In this document: one piece after another, positions 49,301-56,508 of the stretch
Layout: each line of letters opens with the position of its first letter
Position numbering within the stretch: the first letter of the stretch is position 1
Source: Variovorax paradoxus
GTDB lineage: Bacteria; Pseudomonadota; Gammaproteobacteria; Burkholderiales; Burkholderiaceae_C
Reading direction: 5' to 3'
NCBI RefSeq assembly: GCF_029919115.1
Contig: NZ_CP123990.1
Coordinates: 5,420,501 to 5,484,500, forward strand
Length of the DNA stretch: 64,000 nucleotides
Notes under the pieces: model-generated
What the model was told of the DNA's origin: nothing
The model's input: the letters and a program-made list of their open reading frames with translations, nothing else
Database searches by the model: none
Position numbers and translations under genes: made by a program

Positions 49301-49675
49301 GAAGCGCTCGAAGCGGAACTCGCTGCCGAACAGCAGCCGGAAATCGGGGTTGCGCGGAAGCGGCGGCTCGTCAGGATGGTCGCGCTCGTGTTCTTCCAAT
49401 TTGGCCGGCAGATCGCGCAAGCAGACGTGCGCGCGCACGATGCCGGCCACCGAGCACTCGTCGGTAATGGCCAGCGCCGTGTAGCCGAGCTGGTAGGCGC
49501 GCTCGACCATCTCCTCGGGCGTCGAGGCGCCGCGCTGGAAGCTGAAGTTGGTCAGGCAGTGCAGCTCGGCATAGTCGGGCAGCGTGGGCGGCGGCTTCTT
49601 GCGCAAGGGCAACGGCAGCGCATGCACCTTGGCGGAGTTGCGTCCGCGCAGCTGCTTTTCGCTCAGGTCAGGCAT
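46319..49675 (-). CDS. dnaE2: Error-prone DNA polymerase DnaE2 (ImuC)
   Basis: This 1118-residue C-family polymerase performs damage-induced mutagenic synthesis with ImuA and ImuB. The N-terminal PHP domain starts at [17 protein letters not shown]. The polymerase active-site aspartates are in DIDVDF at residues 432-437 within the [25 protein letters not shown] region. An OB-fold segment near the C-terminus reads [19 protein letters not shown]. The length is shorter than replicative DnaE (about 1160), as usual for DnaE2. The start overlaps the imuB stop by 8 bp, indicating coupled translation. Confidence 0.96.
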   Translation of the reverse strand: [1118 protein letters not shown]

Positions 49676-51035
49676 AGAACCCCTGCAGGTACCACCGCAC
49701 TTCGCCCTGGGAAAAGCGTGCGGAGAGCCGCTCGCGAAAGATCCACACCAGCCCGGCTTCGGGGCTTTCCGCCACGTAGTAGTCGCGCATGGCGGGCTGC
49801 CCGCCGTCTTCCTTGCCGCCCCACCAGCCGGCCTCGACGCGCTGCGGCCCGATCAGCTTGCTGAGGGGGCCGCGGTAGCACGGGCGCTCGCCGTCCATCT
49901 CGAGCAGCAACGGCTCGGGCAAGAGCCACGGGGGGTAGAGCGCATCGGGCTGCGAAGCCGCGGCCTTCGCCTTTGCTGTTTCCTTGGCTTCCTTGCGGGT
50001 GCCCGGCAGCGCATTGTCTTTCTGCAGCGCGGGCCGCCACGCCTGCTTGCGCTCGGGCCGGTGGTCGGCCTGGGCCACGGGCACCACCACTTGCTGAGGA
50101 CCCAACCGCACGCTGAGCCGCTCGACCATTTCGTGCAGCTTGTCGCCCTTGCGGTTGTCTTCGGGCAGAAAGCTGGTGCTGGCACCGGCCCAGGGATCGG
50201 TTTCGAGCGTGCGGAGGCGCAGCCAGCTTGCGGGCGCCGCAAGCGTGGTGAGGGCAAGCTTTTCGGAGAGCAGGCGGCGCAGATGTGCCATGTCCTGCGT
50301 GGGCTCGGCCGTGCGCACGGTGACCTGCTGGTGCGGCGGCAGGTTCACGCCGTTGAAGCGCTTGAGGTCGAGCGTCCATTGCAGCTCGAGCGCGCGCGCA
50401 CCGCGCTGGCGGGCGCGCAGCCAGAACTGCAGCGCCGTGAGCAGGCGGTTGGCCGACCACATCAGCTCGGGCGCGGTTTCGGCCAGTGCGGGCAGCTCCA
50501 GCTTCTGTTCGAACACGTCGGGCAGCGTAAGCCAGCTGTGGCTTTCGGGGCGCAGGCCCCATGCCACGTCGAGCGCCTCGCGCAACGCCGCGCCAAAGCG
50601 CCGCGTCAAGCCCCCGCGCGGCAAGGCTGCCACGTCGCCCCAGGTGCGGCAGCCCAGGCGTTCGAGCAGGTCGAGGTGCTCGCGCGCGGCGCTCAGCGTG
50701 TACAGCGGCAAGCCGGCAGGAATATCCTTGGGCCGGCTTTCGCCGCGTTCGAACATGCGCAGCCGGGCCAGTGCGATGAGGCTGGTCGCGCCCTGCGCGC
50801 CGCGCATCACGGCATCGGGCGCGGGATTCTCGTGGGCCAGCTGGCGCATCAGCGAAGAGCGCCCACCCCACAGGCGCTCGCAGGCCGAAACCTCGAGCAT
50901 CAGCGCCTCGTCTTGCCAGGCGACGTGCGGCGTGTATTGCAGCGCCCACCATCCCAGCGCCTCGGGCGTGGGCAGGGGCTGCGCTTCGTCAGGCGAATCG
51001 GATTCAAGCGACCACCGCAATGCGATCCAGTGCAC
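49668..51035 (-). CDS. imuB: ImuB, inactive Y-family polymerase-like adaptor
   Basis: This 455-residue Y-family relative acts in other bacteria as the hub linking DnaE2, ImuA and the beta clamp. The N-terminal region has ALMLEVSACERLWGG and later RLGCRTWGDVAALPRGGLTRRFG, the DinB-like thumb/helix-hairpin part. The catalytic acidic motif near the N-terminus of active Y polymerases is not seen, as expected for ImuB. The start is GTG at 51035, overlapping imuA by 32 bp. The variable linker between about 330 and 365 is Lys/Ala-rich. Confidence 0.9.
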   Translation of the reverse strand: MHWIALRWSLESDSPDEAQPLPTPEALGWWALQYTPHVAWQDEALMLEVSACERLWGGRSSLMRQLAHENPAPDAVMRGAQGATSLIALARLRMFERGESRPKDIPAGLPLYTLSAAREHLDLLERLGCRTWGDVAALPRGGLTRRFGAALREALDVAWGLRPESHSWLTLPDVFEQKLELPALAETAPELMWSANRLLTALQFWLRARQRGARALELQWTLDLKRFNGVNLPPHQQVTVRTAEPTQDMAHLRRLLSEKLALTTLAAPASWLRLRTLETDPWAGASTSFLPEDNRKGDKLHEMVERLSVRLGPQQVVVPVAQADHRPERKQAWRPALQKDNALPGTRKEAKETAKAKAAASQPDALYPPWLLPEPLLLEMDGERPCYRGPLSKLIGPQRVEAGWWGGKEDGGQPAMRDYYVAESPEAGLVWIFRERLSARFSQGEVRWYLQGFYA

Positions 51036-51816
51036 TGGGGCCTCCCTTCCATGCGTCGATGCGCACCACCGTCGCCGTGGCGGACGTTGCCGCTTCGCCG
51101 GCCGGCGCCGTGCCCTGCTGCTGCAGCCGCAGCTTGCGGCGCACCCGGGCAGCCGCCAGCAATGCGGCCATGCGCTCGTTGCGCGCGGGCAGCATCACCG
51201 GCGCGGCCAAGGGCGGCCCGCGGCGCTTGAGAATGCGCAGTTCGATCTGCGAGCTGTCGGCCTCGCAGCTTTCCACCTGAATCCGAAGCCGCGCCGGCGA
51301 AGCACCCTGCGCGGCCGATTCGGGCCGGCACACGAAGAGCAGCACGTCATGCTGGGCTGCAGCCAGTTGCAGCCGGCGCAACTCGCCCACCCGGGCCTGC
51401 GGCAGCCATGCGAGCACCGCGGACACATCCGCACAGCGCAGCGCCTGCTCGCAGGCCCACAGCCGCGAAGCCGGCGCGTCGCTCCGGACCCACATCAGCG
51501 CTTCCACCGGCAGACCCTGCGCCGCGAGCGACGGCCCGCAGGGTTCATAGGGCGCGCCGATCAGCACCACCGGCCCGCCACGCGCCTGGACTGCCTGAGC
51601 CAAGGCAGGCAGCAGCAGCCGCCAGACATGGGCTTCTGGCGCGGTTTGCAGCAACTCCGTCATCGCGCCCACCGGCCAGCCGCCACCCGGCAGCTCGGCG
51701 TCGAGCGCGGCGTGGCCGGTGGCAACGACCTGCGCGTCGGCCAGGCCAAGCTCGTCGGCATGCCAGACGCCACGGCCTGCGGCGGCGGAAAAGGAGTTGA
51801 GGAAAGGGAGGCCCAT
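51004..51816 (-). CDS. imuA: ImuA, SOS mutagenesis accessory protein
   Basis: This 270-residue RecA/SulA-like protein is needed for DnaE2-dependent mutagenesis. Typical parts are ATGHAALDAELPGGGWPVGAMTEL near residues 33-56, WRLLLPALAQAVQA and VLIGAPYEPCGPSLAAQG. The Walker A glycine loop is degenerate, as in ImuA. It is the promoter-proximal gene of the unit; the LexA box at 51831-51846 lies only 15 bp before its ATG. The intergenic space to the divergent binding-protein gene is 120 bp. Confidence 0.92.
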   Translation of the reverse strand: MGLPFLNSFSAAAGRGVWHADELGLADAQVVATGHAALDAELPGGGWPVGAMTELLQTAPEAHVWRLLLPALAQAVQARGGPVVLIGAPYEPCGPSLAAQGLPVEALMWVRSDAPASRLWACEQALRCADVSAVLAWLPQARVGELRRLQLAAAQHDVLLFVCRPESAAQGASPARLRIQVESCEADSSQIELRILKRRGPPLAAPVMLPARNERMAALLAAARVRRKLRLQQQGTAPAGEAATSATATVVRIDAWKGGPSALDRIAVVA

Positions 51817-51830
51817 GATGCAATCGTTAA

Positions 51831-51846
51831 CTGTATTTTTATACAG
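51831..51846 (-). promoter_or_regulatory. LexA (SOS) box upstream of imuA
   Basis: CTGTATTTTTATACAG matches the CTGT-N8-ACAG LexA operator exactly. It overlaps the expected promoter of imuA and would control imuA, imuB, dnaE2 and the nuclease-like gene. It also lies about 90 bp from the divergent binding-protein ATG but points to the SOS unit by proximity. Confidence 0.9.
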
Positions 51847-51936
51847 TATTCCATGGGCTGCAACCGGGAAGTGGCAAATAGCGATTTACCCAAAGCGCCT
51901 TGCCTCTTAAGATGGTCGAACAAACAATTTGTGACC

Positions 51937-53064
51937 ATGCAATACAAAAAGATTCATTTGCTGGCTTCGGCCTTTGCTGCCCTCCTCCTTGCGGTACAGC
52001 CTGCTGCGCAGGCGCAAACCAAGCCGCTCCTGGTTGGCCAGACTTATGTGCAGACCGGCCCGCTGGCCACGTTGTCGACCGAGCCGCTGGTCGGCATCCG
52101 CGCGCTGTTCACCGCGGTGAATGCAGCAGGCGGCGTGAATGGCCGCCCCATTGAACTGCGCCAACTCGACGATGCGTACGACCCCGCCAAGGGCGCCGAG
52201 AACGTCAAGACTTTCGTGAAGGACGGCGCCGTGGGCATCCTGATGCCCATCGGCACCTCGTCGGCGGTCGGCGCACTGAAGGCTGCCAACGAGCTCAAGA
52301 TTCCGGTCGTGGGCTCTTACACGGGCGCTGCGCCGGTGGTCAAACCGTCCGAATACGGTTTTCCGGTGCGCATCAGCTTCGACGAGGAATACAGCCGCAT
52401 CGTGAACCACCTGTTCACCATCGGCCTGTCGCGCATCGCCTTTGCGCACAACGACAACCCGGGCGCGCGCTCGGCGATGGAGAGCACGCAAAAGTTCATT
52501 GCCGAACGCGGCGAAAAAATGGTCGGCAGCGTGGCCATCAAGAACGACGGCTCCGACGCCGCCGATCGCGCGGCGGAACTGGCCAAGCTCAAGCCCAAGG
52601 CCGTGGTGCTGTCGGCCACGAACGACGTGGCGGCCAAGTTCATCACCGCCTACCGCGCGGCGGGCGGCGAAACGGCTTTCTATTCGTTCTCTTTCCTGAA
52701 CGGCCAGAAGCTGTTCCAGGACATCAAGAAGGACGCAGCTGGCGTGGTCATTTCGCAGGTCGTGCCCTACCCATGGAACAGCGCCATGCCGGTGATTGCC
52801 GAGTACCAGGCGGCCATGAAGAAGATCGGCGCGACGGAGTTCAGCTACGCGAGCCTCGAAGGCTATGTGGCGGCCAAGGTGATGGTCGAAGGCCTGAAGC
52901 GGGCGGGCACCAGCCCTACGCCCGATTCGCTGCAGAAGGGGCTCGAGTCGTTCAAGGCGCTGGACATCGGCGGAATTGCTGTGTCTTACCGACCGGGCGA
53001 GCACCGGGGGCTGACCTTTTCTGAGCTTTCGATGCTCAAGGCTGACGGGCGCTATTTGCGTTGA
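51937..53064 (+). CDS. ABC transporter substrate-binding protein, LivK-like
   Basis: The 375-residue periplasmic protein has a signal peptide cleaved after QPAAQA and the type I periplasmic-binding fold of branched-chain amino acid/amide receptors: LLVGQTYVQTGPLA, VNAAGGVNGRPIELRQLDD and a VGILMPIGTSSAVGA segment. The ligand is unknown. No permease or ATPase genes follow, so it is an orphan receptor. The ATG at 51937 is used; an in-frame GTG lies two codons upstream. It is divergent from imuA. Confidence 0.88.
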   Translation: MQYKKIHLLASAFAALLLAVQPAAQAQTKPLLVGQTYVQTGPLATLSTEPLVGIRALFTAVNAAGGVNGRPIELRQLDDAYDPAKGAENVKTFVKDGAVGILMPIGTSSAVGALKAANELKIPVVGSYTGAAPVVKPSEYGFPVRISFDEEYSRIVNHLFTIGLSRIAFAHNDNPGARSAMESTQKFIAERGEKMVGSVAIKNDGSDAADRAAELAKLKPKAVVLSATNDVAAKFITAYRAAGGETAFYSFSFLNGQKLFQDIKKDAAGVVISQVVPYPWNSAMPVIAEYQAAMKKIGATEFSYASLEGYVAAKVMVEGLKRAGTSPTPDSLQKGLESFKALDIGGIAVSYRPGEHRGLTFSELSMLKADGRYLR

Positions 53065-53238
53065 GTGCTTTCTGCGGGGCGGGGTAAGTTCTTTTTCAGG
53101 CGTGTGCACAGGCCACCGGGTACTCCCCTCCGCGAATGTCCCCCGTCGGCGGGTGCGCCGCCCTGAAGCAGCGTAACAACACCCCCAAGATAGCCCCAGC
53201 AAGCGCCGAGTAAAAAGCCCAGGCGCAAAATTTGATTC

Positions 53239-54192
53239 GTGACGCCACTCACGAACGCCCCACGCCTCCCCATCACGCGCGCCCAACTGCTCAGGCTAGG
53301 CGCCGCACTCTGCGCCGGTGCCGCGCTCCCCTCCTTTGCACAGCAACAAGGCAGGCCTGCGATGACCATGAACACCCGCCCCATTCCTTCCACCCAGGAA
53401 GCCCTGCCGGTTGTCGGCTGCGGCACTTGGATCGGCTTCGACCAGCGCCCGGGCACCGACGAATACAAGCGCCTGCCCGGCGTGCTCGACGCCCTCTTCG
53501 CAGCCGGCGGCAAGCTGATCGACAGTTCGCCGATGTACGGCCGCTCCGAGGAAACCACCGGCGACTTGCTGGCTGCATCGAAGCAGCGCGAGAACAAGGC
53601 TTTTCTTGCGACGAAGGTCTGGACATCGGGCCGCGAGGCCGGCATTGCGCAAATGGAGCAGTCATTCGCCCGGCTGCGCACCCAACGCATCGACCTGATG
53701 CAGGTGCACAACCTGGTCGACTGGAAAACCCATCTTTCCACGCTGCGCGGCTGGAAGGACAAAGGCCGCGTGCGCTACATCGGCATCACGCACTACACCG
53801 CCTCTGCCTACGACGAGGTCGAGGCCGTGCTGCGCGCCGAGAAGCTCGACTTTTTGCAGATCAACTATTCGATCGACGCGCGCGAAGCCGAACAGCGACT
53901 GCTGCCGCTCGCGGCCGAGCGGGGTGTGGCGGTCATCGTCAACATGCCATTTGGCGGCGGCGGCCTCCTGCGCCGGCTGCGGGACAAGCCGCTACCTGCG
54001 TGGGGCGGCGAAATCGGCTGCACAAGCTGGGCGCAGGTGCTGCTCAAGTTTGTGCTGAGCCACCCCGCCGTGACCTGCACCATTCCCGGCACCAGCCGCG
54101 CCGAGCACATGGCCGACAACGCCGCGGCCGGCGCGGGCTCGTTTCCGGATGCGGCGTTCTGGCGCAGCAACGCGCGCTCGATGGGGCTCTGA
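53239..54192 (+). CDS. Aldo/keto reductase with signal-like N-terminus
   Basis: This 317-residue NAD(P)H-dependent reductase family member has a TIM-barrel pattern: LIDSSPMYGRSEETTG (Asp/Tyr of the catalytic tetrad), FLATKVWTSG with the catalytic lysine, RIDLMQVHNLVDW with the histidine, and the late IPGTSRAEHMADN. A GTG at 53239 starts an N-terminus with a hydrophobic, signal-like stretch (LLRLGAALCAGAALPSFAQ), suggesting an exported enzyme. The catalytic part begins near residue 57, so a shorter cytosolic form from ATG codons near 53362 is possible. Confidence 0.85.
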   Translation: MTPLTNAPRLPITRAQLLRLGAALCAGAALPSFAQQQGRPAMTMNTRPIPSTQEALPVVGCGTWIGFDQRPGTDEYKRLPGVLDALFAAGGKLIDSSPMYGRSEETTGDLLAASKQRENKAFLATKVWTSGREAGIAQMEQSFARLRTQRIDLMQVHNLVDWKTHLSTLRGWKDKGRVRYIGITHYTASAYDEVEAVLRAEKLDFLQINYSIDAREAEQRLLPLAAERGVAVIVNMPFGGGGLLRRLRDKPLPAWGGEIGCTSWAQVLLKFVLSHPAVTCTIPGTSRAEHMADNAAAGAGSFPDAAFWRSNARSMGL

Positions 54193-54208
54193 GCCGCAAC
54201 TGCGGCGG

Positions 54209-55247
54209 CTATTCGAACTTGACGTTGTGCTGCCTCACCGTGGCGCCGAAGGCGTCGTATTGCGCGCGGAAGAACTCGGTGAACTTTGCGGGGCTCATGC
54301 CGTAGCCCTCGAAGCCCTGCTGCACCAGTTGTGCATGCACCTCCGGCCGCTTCAGCGTGTTCTGCAGCTCCTGCGACAGCTTGGCGGTAATGGCCTGCGG
54401 CAGCCCCGGCGGTCCGAAGAAACCGGCCCAGGGCGTGATGGTGAGCTTGCCCAGCCCCAATTCGCCGCCCGTGGGCACATCGGGCAGCAAGGCGCTGCGC
54501 TGCGGCAGCAGCGTGACCAGCGCGCGAATGCGCCCCTCTTTCACGAAGCCCGGGGCCAGCGTACCGGTGGTGAACCAGCGTGACCAGCGCGCGAATGCGC
54601 CCCTCTTTCACGAAGCCCGGGGCCAGCGTACCGGTGGTGAACATCATGTGGATCTGGCCGCCGAGCAGGTCGGTCATGGCCTGCATGTCGCCCTTGTAGC
54701 GCGCGTTCACCACCTTGCGTTCGCCCAGCAGTTGCAGCATGGCCAGTTCCGAAGCGCTGTTGCTCGATGCCGAGTTGTAGGCGCCAGGCTTGGCAGCGAC
54801 CAGGGCCAGCAGTTCGGTCACGCTCTTTGCCGGCAGGCTCGAAGGCACCACCAGGAACATCGAGAACTGGCCGGCCGAGCTGATCGGCGTGAAGGCCTTG
54901 AACGGATCGTAGGGCGGCGTTGGCCGCAGCGTGGGCGCCGCAACCATCGCGGTGTTGGTGCCCATCAACAGCGTGTAGCCGTCGGGCTTGGCCGATGACG
55001 TGGCCTGCGCCGCGAGCACGCCGTCGGCACCGGGCCGGTTCTCCACGATCACTTGCTGGCCGAGCTGCTTCGACAGCCCCTCCGCGATGATGCGCGTGAG
55101 CGCGTCGGCGCCGCCGCCGGGTGCAAAGCCCACGATCAGGCGCACCGGCTTGTCCGGATAGGTCTCGGCGCTCCACGCTGCCGCACCGGGCAGCATTGCC
55201 AGCGTGCTCCCCGTGAGGGCCGCCAGCGTCAGGTTTCTGCGTCGCAT
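54209..55247 (-). pseudogene. Bug-type tripartite tricarboxylate receptor, frameshifted by a 67-bp duplication
   Basis: The N-terminal part (from ATG at 55247 with AAGGAG upstream) has a signal peptide and the Bug family start YPDKPVRLIVGFAPGGGADALTRI, then VIVENRPGADG. The frame is lost at a 67-bp tandem duplication (54509-54642), while the C-terminal part continues in another frame to 54209. Removing one copy gives a 323-residue protein, the family norm. These receptors bind organic acids for TctAB-type transporters. As with fcl, the break is probably an assembly artefact. It is the last gene of a porin/dehydratase run. Confidence 0.85.
54509..54642 (-). repeat. 67-bp exact tandem duplication in a Bug receptor gene
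   Basis: The copies occupy 54509-54575 and 54576-54642, each starting CAGCGTGACCAGCGCGCG and ending GGTGGTGAAC. The unit length equals that of the duplication in fcl at 33988-34121, though the sequences are unrelated. It shifts the reading frame by one base. Confidence 0.95.
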
Positions 55248-55261
55248 TTCTTGCTCCTTGT

Positions 55262-56389
55262 TCAGAAGAGATGCCGCACGCCAAGCTCCCAGCCCGACGA
55301 GCGGCGGCCACCGGCCGGTGCCACGCCGCCGCTGACGAGATAGCGGGCCTGGCCGCTGTTCATGAGCCGCGCATAGGTGCCGTAGAGCGCGGTGCGTTTG
55401 GAGAGGTTGTGCACATAGCCGATGCCGAACTGGCGCGCGTCGTCGCGGTTGCGCGGCATGCCGTTGGCGTTGCGCAGGCTCTCGTCGCTGCGATCGTCCA
55501 GGTAGGCGTAGCTCACGCGGATGCGGCCCACTTCGAAGGCCGGAATGTGCGCGCCGATCTCGGTGGTGTTCTTGCGCACCGTGCCGGCAGCAAGCTTCAC
55601 CGTGACCTTGTTGTAGAGCGCGAAGAACTTCGCAAACCCCGCATCCCACGTGCCGCCGATGTTGGCGTGCGTGTAGTTGCCGATGGTGGCGGTCGCGTCG
55701 TAGTGGGTGCGCGTCACGGCGGCGGCAATGTCGAATGCGCCCGAGGCGAATCCGAAGCGCGCACCGGCAAAGTTGCCGTCGTCGCGGTTGGGCGCGGTGG
55801 AATCGTTCTCGCCCGTGCCGATCATCGCCATGCCGTAGAACCCGCCGAGCCCCGCCGGCAGCCAATAGCTCACCGTGTTGCTGCCCGTGATGGCCGATGG
55901 GAGCGGCCCGGTGCCCGAACCCGCGAACGTGAGATTGCCCGCGCGCGCCACGCCATTGGCGTTGAAGGGATCGAAGTAGATGCTGTTGTAGTGCGTGGGA
56001 ATGAAGTCGCGGCCCAGGCGCAGTTCACCCATCTTCTGGTGCGAGAGGCTCACGAAAGACATGCGGTCGAAGGTGATCGGCCCCGCCGTTCCCGCGCCGC
56101 TCGTCTGGTTGTTGCTGTTGCTCGCACGGCCGGTGCCGGTGTCCGGGTTCAGGCTACCTTCCAGCCAGAAACCCGCGCGCAGGCCACCGCCCAGGTCTTC
56201 GGTGCCGCGAAATCCGAGCCGGCTCGTTGAAAGCCCGCCGTTGGACAGCGCCTTGACCGAACCGCCGCCATCGCCGTTGGTGTACTGGACCCCAAGGTCC
56301 ATCACGCCGAACACGGTCACGCTGGATTGCGCATGCGCCGCGCCGCTGGTCGCCAGCCCTAGCGCTGACCACATCAAGATCTTCTTCAT
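55262..56389 (-). CDS. Gram-negative porin (OmpC-like, betaproteobacterial type)
   Basis: This 375-residue outer-membrane trimeric porin has a signal peptide cleaved after GAAHAQ and begins SSVTVFGVMDLGVQYTNG. Repeated amphipathic beta strands follow, including SRLGFRGTEDLGGGLRAGFWLEG and MGELRLGRDF. It ends with the terminal phenylalanine of porins (GVRHLF). It lies between the dehydratase and the Bug receptor on the same strand, so it probably admits the acid substrate used by this island. Confidence 0.92.
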   Translation of the reverse strand: MKKILMWSALGLATSGAAHAQSSVTVFGVMDLGVQYTNGDGGGSVKALSNGGLSTSRLGFRGTEDLGGGLRAGFWLEGSLNPDTGTGRASNSNNQTSGAGTAGPITFDRMSFVSLSHQKMGELRLGRDFIPTHYNSIYFDPFNANGVARAGNLTFAGSGTGPLPSAITGSNTVSYWLPAGLGGFYGMAMIGTGENDSTAPNRDDGNFAGARFGFASGAFDIAAAVTRTHYDATATIGNYTHANIGGTWDAGFAKFFALYNKVTVKLAAGTVRKNTTEIGAHIPAFEVGRIRVSYAYLDDRSDESLRNANGMPRNRDDARQFGIGYVHNLSKRTALYGTYARLMNSGQARYLVSGGVAPAGGRRSSGWELGVRHLF

Positions 56390-56508
56390 GGTTTTCTTGT
56401 CTCCTGCTTCTTCTCTTGGTTGAAAAACTCGGAACGCGCGCAGGGCTGCGCCACCGGATGCGCACGGGGGTGCGCACCGGTTGGCGAAGGCCGGGTCGAA
56501 AGGTGTTG

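Noticed and set aside
46160..49864. 1234-residue plus-strand open frame
   Set aside because: It is antisense to dnaE2, which carries the PHP and polymerase motifs.
53065..53238. Possible small gene or repeat in the gap before the aldo/keto reductase
   Set aside because: The segment has short GC-rich hairpins and looks like generic intergenic filler; no start, frame or repeated partner in the window supports a feature.
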